Source of the DNA: Casuarina equisetifolia
Lineage: Eukaryota > Streptophyta > Magnoliopsida > Fagales > Casuarinaceae
Length of the DNA: 64,000 nucleotides
NCBI GenBank assembly: GCA_028551475.1
Contig: CM052357.1
Location: 14,121,931 to 14,185,930, forward strand
Direction: 5' to 3'
The notes beneath the pieces were generated by a model that had not been told where the DNA came from, did not search any database, and saw nothing but the letters and a program-made list of their open reading frames with translations. Numbering within the stretch: the stretch's first letter is position 1; every line of letters starts with the position of its first letter. Positions 1 through 12,500 of this stretch are shown here, piece after piece. A program made the translations under genes and the position numbers.

Positions 1-1904
1 GTCACAAAATCACAAGGGTTCATGAAAATTAACATCCAAATTAAGAGGATGTTTTAGACGTGACATTAACATATGGCCTTAAAAATGGTCTCCATATTAA
101 TATATGTATATATATTTTCTTATTTTATATTTATATTATTTTTATTTTTTTTTTCTTATTGCTTTATATGGCTGGAGGATTGAAGAATGATGTGCCTAAA
201 GAGGAACACCCATATGTGCTACGTGTGTGTTCCATGAAAAGTAAGAAAGGAGACCCCCAAGTGTGCTATGTGTAATCTAAGGAGAAAGCCCTGTGGTGCT
301 GTGCAAGGATCAAAACATTGGCATTTCAGAAGCTTCCAAGAAAAAGGAGAAACAGTGTTGTCTGACCATTCGACCAAAAGGAAGCCTATACCACCAACCA
401 CGGTCGAAGAAAAAAGGGGAGAAATCGCGAGAAAACTAATGCCCTTTTACATGAAAGTCTCTACCTCATCCAATTGGTTGCCCATCTGCAGACCTGAGCC
501 CCCAGTAAAGAAGGTCTCCTTCAACGTGTCGGATTGAGAAGATTTAAAAGGGTGTAAAACCGAAGGAAAAAAGAAAGTTTTAGCAATCTAAGATACCATT
601 CTCAGAAACTCAAAAAGCTTTCAAGTTCTGTTTGATATTTGTGGTAAATCTGTGTATATTGAGATTGATTAGTCGCATACAGTAATTGATTAGAGAGAAA
701 AATACGATCGAAGTGTCATTGGAAATCTAATGTTTCAATGTTCACATACCCTACAAATATTTGATTTAACTGGGTTATTTGATAAGCTAATTAGTATCAC
801 CTGCTCATGCTTATCACAAGCTTAAAAGCATATTCCTTTAAATTGAAAGTTTTGGTTGTAACCAAAACGAAAGGAACATGTACAATCAAGGATGATTCTA
901 ATAAGAAAAGGGGACTCTAACTAGTTGGATTGGAGGACAGTGGAAGTAGGTTAAGTTTTGTGAAGCAAACCACTTAAATCCAATGTTAAATGATTGATGT
1001 GCCTAATATATTTCCTCAAGCAATTCTTACTGGTTCAAAAGTATATCATGATAAAAAAAAAAAGGAAAAGTATAACATGATAAAAGGTCTAAACTCGTAA
1101 ACTGAAGCATAACATCATAAGTAGGAAAAGTGCTCATTGATATTATACCTTAAAAGTATGAAAGTTAACCGAATAGTCTTTCCACCGTGTTGCCAACTTC
1201 CATTCCTATAATCCATTATCAATCACCTCTACTCTAGTGATCTTATCAATCACCGCTAGTCCAAGTGATCTTTTCCTTCTTTGGCTTTAGTGTACGTCCT
1301 GGTTTTTTTAACCTTACTAAGCTTTGCCCTATCTACTGATCTCAGAAGAAAAGAGGGTGGGGGGGCCCGGAAGTAAAAGAAAAGGAGGAAAGAACTCTCA
1401 ACCGCAGTTTCCATCAGCCCTTAAGGTAGTAACCTGAGAAATATCGATGATCTTCTAGTGAGTGATTCGAATTTTGGGGGCAACTTTCCAATAGATCGTT
1501 TGCTTATTTCTTTCTTCAGCAGCGTTTAGTTTGGGTATTTCTCGTTTCAAAGCTCGATCTGCACTTGTTTGCTTTCTTTAGCATTCTCCTTCCAGAGGCT
1601 TGTCAATAACAAAATCCAAGATCTCGATCTCGTTGAACAAACTAATGAGTTCCAGACTTGATCTTGATCAGTAACAAAGCAACTAAATTAGACCATGCAA
1701 AACAGTAAGAGAACTGGAACATCAGAGAAGGATAGACTTTTGAAGCTTTTACTTATAATTAGATACACGATATATGTTAAGGCACATCTTTTGTTGCCCC
1801 CAACCTTATAGGTTCTAAAAGGAGAAAAAGAAGTAACATTGTCTTGTTACAATCGGTACCAGGACTTGGCTGGCGATTACATGAACAAGATGAGTGGTAC
1901 TTTG
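1..1904. other. Intergenic region left of the FAR gene, no gene recognised
   Basis: Only short open frames without recognisable domains are present. A small imperfect tandem duplication with a 27 bp period lies at 1217-1271, where TATCAATCAC recurs with a following AGTGATCT. A poly-A-like run sits near 1052. The last few hundred bases, up to the stop codon at 1905, should contain the 3' UTR of the minus-strand FAR gene. I see no RNA gene here. Confidence 0.5.
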
Positions 1905-4900
1905 CTACATCCCTCTTCCTTTCATGACGTGCCTTTTCAGCCCCGGAATATGGACATTTGTGATATAATCTCTCCAATCTATGCCGCCCACATCAAACCC
2001 AAACTTAATCTTCTCCTCTTCCGACATGCTTTCCATCAATCTTTGAGTATTGCTGTTATCAAACCTGTAGCCAAAGTTGGTCAGATACGTAGAGAATCAT
2101 TAGATTTTCAGAACCACGGATAATCGAAAGTCTCTATCCTTTCCATGGGACGGAAGTCTGAAGAAATAACAGAAAAAACGCCAACTCTCCTAAATATTCA
2201 TCAAAATTACCTATTTTGACCTCTCAATTTTTACTTAAGATTGCCCCAGTTTTGATGCTAATGGGCCTCTAAATCTTTTTCTCCCCTCTTTTGCAATCAT
2301 GCGCTCAAGCAAATTGAAGTGGGAAAAAAATTTTGTTGAAAAGCAACGAGATTTAATAATTCCTTTAGAAGATGGGTACTTCATAATTTTCTTGGCAATT
2401 CAGCTACCACTAGGCTAGATACAAGTTTAACTACTTACCTTCCACCGTAAAATGTGTAGGGCTCATAAATGTTTGCCAAGTACTTTGCTTGTTCAACTGA
2501 CTTTCTGCAAATAATTTCGAGTTTCTGGGACAGTTTCTCGTTCGACGAGGCCGCAGCTGTTAACCCACTTCGCTGAATAGCATCTCCCCAGAGGTGAGTG
2601 GAAAACTCTTCCATGGATCTAAATAGCTTCATGGATGGAACATGGATTGGCCTACCCTTCGAGTCCATGCACGGAGAGGAGTTGTAGTGTTCATAGAGCA
2701 GCCTCGCCAGGTCCTGGAAAACTAGTGGATTTACAACAGAGGAAGCAATCTGGTACACATTGATGTCAGGCTTTTGGACCTCTCCATGCCTTGCCATGGC
2801 CGCTAAGGTTGCATTAACAACCATATCTGCAGGGACCTGCAAGCAGTCATGTCAAGAAAGCAATTTATTGTAATGTGAATTGACATTAACAAATGATAAT
2901 CACATGAATTTAGCATTGAATGCTCGTAAACTTTTTAGACATGGTGTAGCCTCCTCGCCCTGACTGAAATGAACCAGAAAAAACCGAAAACACAACAAAT
3001 TCATATCCTATAGTTCAGAGATACAGAGTATTTGCTTACTACATCGAGAACTCCATTTGGATCAACTAAGAAACCAGTAAGCTGCCCTTTCCCATAGTAC
3101 AATACTATAGGGTCCATCATCCTGTCAGAGAGAGTGGAAAGAGGGTGGTTACTTTGGCTTATCACAAAGCCATTGCACCAAGTAAGATGGTTAGTTTTAC
3201 AGATTCCAAGTAAGACACACCTATTCCCTTCCATCCATCCAGCGAATGGCTCCTTGTAAGTGCTCTCAATAACACTAGGTCGAATAATGACAACTGGTAC
3301 TTCTCCTCTCATTTTGTCGAGCATCATTTCCCCCATTGCCTTTGTGAAAACATAAGTATCTTGCCATCCATAGAGTTTCGCCCTGATGATGGTAATGGCA
3401 ATTCAATTCGTGTTTCATTAATGCAATATAAATCGAGCAAGCGAAGCATTCTGGAATAAAAAATAAAAAAAAATTCCACCTTCTTAAAACGAAACATAAC
3501 AGAGAAGAAACTCATCACCTCTCCAGACCCAACTCTTTCATTCCTTGGGCCTCTTCAGAAGCTTTTCTGAAATCCAAAGCCAACTTTATTTCACTTCGAT
3601 GTCCAATGCTGGTAGGGAGCTTGATGAAATCTCGAAAATTTCCCTTGCTATACTATCTCCGACACTGAATGGCCTTTCCATTATTCGTCCTTGTCTTTGT
3701 CCATTAACGTAAGCTGTATGTGAAAACATGATATATACATATGTCTGAGACAGCAACCAATAAAGCATTGTTTGAGATGTTTCCTTCAAGTGGACAGTTA
3801 GAGAGATCATTCCAGTTCTCGTTGTTATTTAACTTTCTAAAAGTGCGCTCCTCACACCACTGCTTTTATCTGTTAAATTTGTTTTTTTAACTTGCCTGTG
3901 GAGACTTGCAAGAAGAGCTTTAGTTTCTTGCACTTATTTGCCAAGCTCATAAGGTGGCGAGGTCCTCTTGTGTTTATATCAATAGCAACATCATATCTGC
4001 GGTCACATAATTTCAATTTACTTTAGCAATATAAATTGAAGATCCGGGAACTTAGTTAGAAGTTAGTCATAATGGAAAAAAGTCTGACCTTTCATCGAAT
4101 GTTGTATTAGCGGCAGAATTTACAATCACATCGACTTCTTTCGCAATGAGATTTGCTGAATCTTCATCCAAGCCAAGATCGGACTCGCAGATATTCCCTA
4201 CTACAGGAACTAGCTTGCTCAACATGAAGGATTGGTAGGATTTTCCATGGATTTGTCGGAGACACTTGAAAAGCTCTGCATTTATTATCTAAGCGCACCC
4301 ACAAATTATATCTTAGTTCAAGACCAACTCGTGAAAATTTACTAAACGGATATATACATATTTTCAATGTCAGTGAACCTTCAGAGACAGGACATGATAA
4401 AGAACATACTTCACTTTTCATTCTTTCCATTGCCGCTTCCTTGTTTTTTGCTTTAATCAAAAGAAATATTTTACCCACGTCCGGCTCTGTCCGTAAAATC
4501 TTCTCAATAAGGACTGATTTTTTGTTTTGGAACAGAAAAGATTGTCAAATGAAGAACAATTTAATTTAAAGAAAAAAAAAAAAAAGGAAGAAGAAGAACA
4601 GAAGAAGGAAAAAACCAGAGCATAGTGAGAAATCCTAAACATGCCAGAGGAATGAATACCTTTTGCAAGAAACCCAGTAGCACCAGTGATAAGAAATCCC
4701 TTCCCCCGAAGAAATTTGACGATTCCAATACCATCATGCAGCTCTATCAAAGAGCTTGACTGATCTCCATATGGCACCAAATCCTTCACTGCAATCTCTG
4801 CCTGGCTCTTCCCATTTGGGGACAAGACCAAGCTTCCTGCATCTCTTAAAGCTGCACTATGATCCGTGCTCAGCAATGCTTCTCTCTCAGTCAAAGCCGA

Positions 4901-5053
4901 AGAAAACCCACCGGACTTGACCACTTTACCACCTCCTTGGCAAAACACTACACTCTTCTTCTTCCTTAAAGAGCACCAGTCACGCTTGTCGGACACTCTC
5001 GGGAGTTTAATCGGTGTAACTGAGGAAGAATTTAGGAACAAAGCCCCCATCAT
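1905..5053 (-). CDS. FAR2: Fatty acyl-CoA/ACP reductase, MS2/FAR2-like, with a frameshift in exon 5
   Basis: Nine exons (minus strand, in reading order): 5053-4660, 4513-4410, 4288-4089, 3996-3896, 3713-3519, 3382-3221, 3121-3040, 2836-2439, 2064-1905. The family reduces plastidial fatty acyl groups to fatty alcohols for sporopollenin in the anther tapetum. Visible features are a Ser/Lys-rich N-terminus fitting a plastid transit peptide, the NAD(P)H-binding motif TGATGFLAK at about residues 123-131, the YVFTK (YxxxK) catalytic pair at about 342/346, the conserved stretch FAGWMEGNR, and a C-terminal FAR_C domain ending in VHIPGLKRHVMKGRGM. The exons sum to 1796 nt, one short of a multiple of three. 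The frame breaks in exon 5 near 3588, after ALDIEVK, where TAA follows; KLALDFRKASEE continues in another frame. With one base more the protein would be 598 residues, normal for the family. Intron 4 has a GC donor. It is either a sequencing or assembly indel or a real null allele. Confidence 0.92.
3586..3592 (-). other. Single-base frameshift site in FAR exon 5
   Basis: On the minus strand the exon reads GAA GTG AAA TAA AG. The upstream frame (YVNGQRQGRIMERPFSVG through LPALDIEVK) stops here. The downstream frame (KLALDFRKASEEAQGMKELG) is intact to the donor at 3519. No plausible intron fits between the two halves. The simplest explanation is loss of one A from a short A run. Confidence 0.85.
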
Positions 5054-6554
5054 TTGCCAAGAAAATAGAGAATATTTTCAGATGGAAAAAGGTTAAGAAA
5101 CTGGAAGTTTTGTAGTTAAAAATGGTTGGCTTGAAACCTTAGCTAACACTTGCTGAATAAAAAAGAAAAGCTAGTAAACTAACTAAGTTCCATACGGTAT
5201 GAGATGGGTTTAGTTCGGTTTTAAAGAGAAAGAAAGGTAGGGTGGATTTAAGGGAGAAGGAGATGAGTGTTAGGTAAATTGGAGTCGTCTCCATTGTAGG
5301 GGATTTTTCTATAACGGCTCTCTTTTTGCCTTCCCTTCACACTTCCCAGCAACGGCTAAGATGGCGGGAACTTTCATTCTTCCACTTCTTTGATTGGTCT
5401 TTGGTGGAATGCAATTTTTTATGAGCTCTAATTTTTGACGTGAAGTGTGGGAGAGAAAGGGTGTGAGAAAGGCATTCATCAGGCCATCCCTCAAATTCGT
5501 TCATTAGCCCGCAGATGAGATTTGCGCAATATCCACGGCTCCCTTATTATGGGCTCCATGGGATGAAGATGACTCCCTTGTTCTAGGGCTCCATGACTCT
5601 TCATCCCCTCCTTCCTTAACAGACTACCTGCCATCTCATACTACCACCCGAGTTTTTTCTTTTATTTTTAATTTTTTATTTTTAATTTTTTATTTTTTAT
5701 TTTTTTAAAATAAATAAATAAATAAAGCATGGATATTGCGCAAGTCAATTTAGAGCTTGCCCCTCAAAGTCCCACTTCACTCATGACTGGAAATCCTACC
5801 ATATTTTCCTCTGAAAGAAGACACTAGAATATTGAAAATCAAATTAAGCAGCGCGAACGCGTTTGTGGTCCGGTCCGATGGTTTGATGGAGCACAATGCA
5901 TTTTTGAACTTACAACTTTAGACCACAAAAAGAATGGACCTCAACAACTAGACTGGGCAAATGCCGGACCGCCCAAACCTCCCTACCTATGATACAAAAC
6001 ATTAAATTCTTTTTTATGTTTACTCAGAAGATCTTCATATCTTTCTCAGAAGAACTCACCAAGTCCTGTTGTTGTCTTGCAGCTGTGTAACATAGTTAGT
6101 TTGATGACAGATCGCACTGTTTTCGGAAACCACCATGCCTTTACTTTGGCCCTACATGTTCGCACTCATTTGAAGGCCTGGATTTAGAACCAATGTCACC
6201 ATATTTCAAGGCGCCATTTAACAAGTCTTGTACAAAGTTACGTACTCAACAAGAAACTTCAAACCCCCACCCAACAACTCCTTACTCCCTTTTCTCATTA
6301 GCTGTCCACGCTACCACTGTTGCGATTACTCACTCCCTTCTCTCGGGAGAGGGAAGCAATACAGGTTACAGGTTTTAGGTTTTAGGTTTTAGCCTTTACT
6401 GAAAAAGAAAAGGTAGTGGTGCAGTAAGTTAATATAGGTGCTTCCAGTGTTTATTCAAAGAATGAGGGCACAACTAGAAGACACGCCTCTAACTCATAGA
6501 AAAGGTATACTCTCGGATAGTGCCATATAATATTATTCAATTGAAAATGAATCA
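5054..6554. other. Intergenic region between the FAR gene (5' side) and the SET gene (3' side)
   Basis: This stretch holds the presumed promoter of the minus-strand FAR gene (5054 upward) and the 3' region of the SET gene (below 6555). A short inverted pair, TTGCGCAATATCCA-like, occurs at about 5522-5536 and 5734-5748. There is a T/A-rich low-complexity stretch at 5655-5726 and three tandem copies of a TTTTAGG-like heptamer at about 6368-6392. No gene was recognised. Confidence 0.5.
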
Positions 6555-9500
6555 CTAATCACCAGAAAGACACCGAAGACAATTGCACTGAAAACCATAT
6601 CCCTGTGACAGGATTTTCTGCCGAGCATCACGGTCCATACTTGCATCTATATAGCATATCCGAAGCTCTTCACCTGCAAAATGCCCAACAAAATTTGCAT
6701 GCATTATGCTAAAGCCCTATTTAAGAATTCGCAAATCCAAGTTCACCAACGGAACGTACAGACCAGCTTGAATCTGGCCTTGCTAACAGAGGTGCAGTCC
6801 TTAGTAATTTTCAACGACATTGTCCCCTTACCAAGAAATGGACTACATGGTAGCAGAACCGACACAAGAAGTGGCCCCAGATAGAAGTTTTTAAGAGAAA
6901 GAAACAATAATATACATGGTCAGATAGTGTTGCAAATTATTCCCTTGTTCTTTTTCTCTCTTTTGCAGTTTTGAGCCTCAAGTCATCTAATAAAGGACGT
7001 CTGGATCCTGTTAATCCTCATCTCATGCATCTCATTCATTACTCGGAATAGCACGTGATAATTATGACTGTCTCAACTAACAGCCTTTCCAAACTTAAAT
7101 AGATCATAATTGAAATGTTGCCATACAGCCATGACGGCACATGTATTATTTAACAGAAACTAGTAACCTTAGTTTGTGACATTAACGCAGTCTGTGATCT
7201 CATTTAACAAAAAACATAAGTAATTTCTCTTCTTTTCTGTCATATGATAAAGCAGTCTAGTAAAATGGTTATCAGAAATTTGTCAACCTCGCTAGCAGTG
7301 CAAAGGAATGATGGTTCTCAATGTTCAACCGGCATAGCATTCCATATGCACCCATATTTCCAGCACATTTCAGGTCTCCTGTTCCCTAATAGCAAGTCAT
7401 CCCCCTTCCACCCTCTCAAAAACAACACAACAAACAAACAAACAAACAAATAAAGCAAAACAAACAAGAACAAGAAAAAAAGAGCACAATATTGGAAGGA
7501 GGAAATAGGACCAAAAGCAACGAAATATTTCAGAAACTATGGCACGTGAGACATACCTGCCTCAATATCACGAAGGGCCTTCAATCTGGCATCTGCATTC
7601 CCTATCCACAAAATGTGAGCATTCGGATCTGTAGAAATATAACAGCGCCTTCAGTTTTTCTGGCTAAACCAGCATTATCTCTGTTGCAAAGGTGTTTTAG
7701 GGCGGACAAATAGCTGGTTACTCTCCCTTGCAAGTTGCACAAGGGTGCAACAATTTGTAATGTATTGATAACTTCCCTCTTCTAGTAAGAATAAATATCA
7801 TTTTCAATCTCTTATCATCTAGTTAAATTTAGTTAGATTTAGTTGTTCAACAAATGACCTCATAATTCTCAAGAGCCCCTGCTGAAAAAGTACTAAAAAA
7901 AAAATCGTGGCAACCATGATATTGGGGTTGGAAATGAACTCTTTTATAAGTATTTGATCTACCTCAATGAAGAGAAAGAGCATAAGCTGAACAACATGCT
8001 AAAAAGATAAAGCCAAAATGGGTGTATTTCATTATGGCAGACAAAAGTGTTTTTACCATTTACTTTTATCTTTGGTATGTTTCGTTTTTACCTTAAAAAG
8101 ATTCCAAAGTGAGAACCCACTAAGTGGTAGCCCCTCTACTTTTGAAAATGTGTCTCCACTTATGAAAAGGGAGTCCTCACTTTGGCAAAAGTTAGGTATT
8201 AGAGCCATGGTAGCTACATTCCTTGGAAAGACTCTTGCTTCACTACCCCTAAGGAGATCATACTCCAAGTATGCTTTATGGTTGCAACAATTGAGTGGAT
8301 CCTTCACATTAGAAAGGAGTCTCCAATTATGCTCTGTGATTGCCACCTATGATTGGGTCTTCCACATTAGAAAGGATATGATTTTCCAAACTAGTGGAAA
8401 TCATATTAAACATCTGTGTAGAGCTTTGAAGGATAGTAAAAAGCCTAAGAGGACCTTGAGATTTTGAGGCCAGAAGAGTTGTTGTTTATGTCAATCAATA
8501 TTGGCTTGATTTGTATGTATTAGTCTAATGAGATGTATTATATCATTTATGGATTATGTGACATATGATATAGGAGTAAGATTTCCTTGGTAAAGGAATA
8601 GAATACTAAAAACCCAAGAACCATGAGATCATTCAAAGCCTTGAGACGGAGTTTCCCCAACAACAGGCATCCCTCTTCTTTGCATAAAAACTCCTTGTCT
8701 TCCAACTCTTCTTTAGACCACTTGTATGAATTAGAATCCAACTCCAGTGAAGATTTAGTTCTTTAAACCCAAGATCCCCTCACGCAAACTCCTACCACAT
8801 TTTCAAAACATAACTACACCTATGCTGTTATTGAATACCTCTTTGGGCACTCTCAACCCAAAGACCAAAAAGCTTGTCTAATCTTCCTCTTTCCAAATAA
8901 ACTACTTGGCTTCCATTGAGGCTGAGCAGCTTATCCAAGTAGAAATCCCATTAGAGATTCTGAGAAGATATCAACTTTAAGGATATGATTTACCATCGCT
9001 AGTAGGAAAGGTCTTCCAATAGCAACGACAATAGCCTTACTAGACTCCAGGTTCTTTATATGCAGTGATGCCTATATAGCAACCCTGCAAACTACTCTAA
9101 ATGTGGAAACGGTAGCTTTCATGTTTATCCAACCCCAAAGCTTGGATATACCACAATGCTCACCCTTGACCATCAAATGGCATATCAATTACAAAACCAT
9201 GCCTTTGATATGGCAAATTCCCACAATGCAAATGATGAAGCTCTCATAGTGCAATATGACCCCACCCAAGTCTCAAATCATATGTTCATCCCAAGGCAGA
9301 TCCCAAGAGAAGAACTCCTAAAGTTACTGCCATAGTCTTGGGTTTCCAACTAAGAAAGAACCATGCAAGCATCACAGCTTTAGCTTAACAAAAGCCATCC
9401 TTTCAAAGAGCAATACATTGATGTTCTAATCACCTTTCCAAGAAACCAAGGAGAATCCTCTGCCACTCCTTCAAAAAATTTCCTACAGCCTATGCATCAG

Positions 9501-12500
9501 CAACACAAATCCTCCCAACATGTAATTTGACAAGAAAGGACATGCAATCTATGCGGTCAAGACAAAAATGGCCAGAACTTCTCTGACGTTTGTACCTATA
9601 AAGCATGTCTTGCATACGACTCAAAGGAAGAACAAGAAAAGAAAACCAAAAGGCCGTACGAAAGGAGAATAAGAAAAAGATCAAAGAGTGGGTTAGTCAA
9701 TGGAAAAGATACAATCAACCAAAGCTTATAAAACTAGATGAATCAAGTATAGATGGCATGAACATCTGAAGAGGTAACAAAATCCCTTCAATATTCTATG
9801 GAAATGAAGAGATTATGGTGCTTCAAGCCAGAGCTAACTACAATCTAAAAGAACATGAAAATATAGAAGAGATTTTGGACAATTGGAGACAATTATATAT
9901 GGATCCTAATCTTTTTGCTGAAGAAAGAAATGATATCATAGATAGAATAAGAACAAGTTATCCTGAATATGAAGATCTTTCAACTTATTTTGGTTTGAAA
10001 ATACTTTATTACTTTCCAATGAAGAAGATAATCAACCTTTTAATTTTGAGCACACAGTAAATGTGGCTAGAGAAGACAAGGACAGTGAATTTGAGTTTGA
10101 AAAAGAAGAAAAAGCTTCTTCTAGAAAAAGAAACAGAAAATCCACTAGATCTAGAAGAATTTGTTGATTATGGAGATAGTAAAGCTAAAGTAGAAGAACT
10201 TTTTCTTTCAGGTAGGTTGTACCTTAGCATTATTGGGATTTGAACATATTTTACTCTAATAGCTTCTTGGTCAAAGCTACTGCTTTCACCTTCTCCTTTA
10301 TTCTTAATTAAGTTCTTTTGAAATACTAAAACTTTTTCTACCAAATTTTTTCCCAAATTTCTTCTTGGTAAGGGAAAGTTGGTTTCCATTTCTCAGATGT
10401 TGTGTTTGTAAAACAAATTTCTGCCTGAAGCTTGTATAACAACCTGAATAGGTTCTGAACACTGGTTCAATGATACTGGTTATAAGCCATTGTTTTGGCA
10501 CTTCTAAATCTTTCCAGTCAATTAGTTTTGGACTAATTTCTTTGTCAAAAGGTCCTGGTTTAAAAATTTCTACAAGATTTTTGTCTAGAGATTCCATAGT
10601 AGTTTGAGACAATTTTCTTTATTCATGCATAGTTTTCCTGTGAATTGAAAGGTCATGAGAACTGAGTTTCATGTTTTTTTAATGCTAATACTTATAGTTT
10701 CATCTAAATTAGGATCATTAATTGAAATAAAGTAAATTGGCTTCATGTTAAAAAAAACTACACCATTAACAAGATTAGTTTGAATGCTACCTATAACAAC
10801 TTCAACTGGGTCATTGAATCTTTTATCCAAGACAACTACTAGGATGAATTGTATTCATCCCTTGTGTAAATAAAGCTGTAATTTCTATTAGAATTAACTT
10901 ATATGAATATATCTAATTTCATATGAGCAAGATCAACTAGGTCTTGCTACATTTAGACTGCCTTAATCTTTTGTAAGTTGGTCACCCTAGTGTTGCATTA
11001 AGGTTCGAGCAAAGTAGGTTTAGGGTCAGGGTTTTGCCTATGCTTTTGTAAAGGGAGGACCTTTGTTTTGGGTTCGGGTTTTCATATTCTTTTTTAAGGG
11101 TTAGGTTTCCATTGTCCTACTCGATGTAGCCCCACCAAGAATGGTTGTTACGTCCAGCTTGGCTTTTATTAGTACAACCTTGTTTCTTTTTCTTTTTCTT
11201 TTTTTTATTTTGTTGTGCCTTTCTTATTTCCTTTAATTGTTTTCTAGTGAACCTTACTTCTTCTCCTAAAACACCATTTAGTTTAAGACTTTCTATTCCT
11301 TGTTCTAGTAGAAAATTCTGATTTTTGAGCAGAAAGTCTTCTTATTCTATTTGATAAGACCAGTAAAATTAGAGATCAAGAAGAAAAACCTTTATGATCA
11401 CCAATTGGAGAAGATTATTTTTTACTTATTTAAACAAAGATTACTCCCAGACTCCAAAACAAATCTTTGAAGTAAAAGCACTAGTCGAGAAATTGCAACA
11501 AGAAAAGATCTTGATCTACTAAAAGACTTAGCTTTTTTAGCTGAAGAATAGCAGCAACACAACAGCTCGAAGACAACCAAAACACAAAGGCCCCTATAGC
11601 TAAAGAACATGAAGAGTACGACTGGCAGCTAAAACAGCTAATAGACTAAAATTTGATGTGCTGTCAAGAAGCATGGTGGGTCCAAACACTTATAATAAAA
11701 AGTGATAGGTTTCACAATTCATCTGTAAGTAATTAGAGCATCTTGTGTCTTCAATGTAAGTTGTTTACATGTAAAAAGAAAAGAAGGCTTCTACAAGCAA
11801 AGAAGAATCAAGAAGCATTCAACACGTAAAACCAAAGAAGACTTCTACAAGCAAAGGAAGACAAAAATAGACTAAAGAACTATTCTTAATTTTTAGGTGT
11901 CCATAAGATTTTTGTATAATTCCTTCAAAGATCATTGAGTTTTCTCTTGTTTTCTTCAACCTTGTAGCTTTCCATTGTAAATTTTCGTTCAAACATTTTT
12001 GTCTAGTTTTAGCTGAAATTGGTATCAAAGTATAGAAGCTTTAAATCATGTAATTAAGATACATCTATAATATATTAAAGTTTTGGTTAATATTATAATG
12101 GCTTCTTTCAAGAAATTGATTGAACTTGACTAATTCAACTTTTTGTTGAATTTTTCTATAAATTCTCCATGAAATAACCCTTTTGCTTTTTCAGAAAGGT
12201 CTATCTTCTTATTTTGTCTAACTCCAGATCTTTTTCTGGCTTATCAAGAATATCTTTGAAGGTGAGAAAACAATTAGCACTTTCAAAGTTCTTCACTCTC
12301 AATCTATTATTACTTTACATTATTTCATTTCTAACTATTGTGAAACTCATATATCTATGCTTCTCTAAAGCATATATTTTCTTGTTAGCCTTTAACTATT
12401 GCGAAATCTATATATCTATGTTTCTCTAAAGCATATATTTTCTTGTTAGCCTTTAAGTATGCGTGTGGCATGTTTGGCATTTAGGAAACTTTGGTTTTAG

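Noticed and set aside
3519..3713. A mini-intron removing the FAR frameshift
   Set aside because: No donor/acceptor pair flanks the shift, and the protein sequence is continuous with the family across it when the frame change is allowed.
6368..6392. Interstitial telomere repeat
   Set aside because: The unit is TTTTAGG-like with three copies, not the plant TTTAGGG, and is too short to claim.
8018..8467. 149-codon frame as a gene
   Set aside because: It covers the primer-site motif and leader repeats of the viral relic. The inverted copy has a different reading pattern, and the translation has no domain.
12333..12455. Repeats considered as a CRISPR array
   Set aside because: Only two contiguous 61 bp copies without spacers, in a plant nuclear intron.
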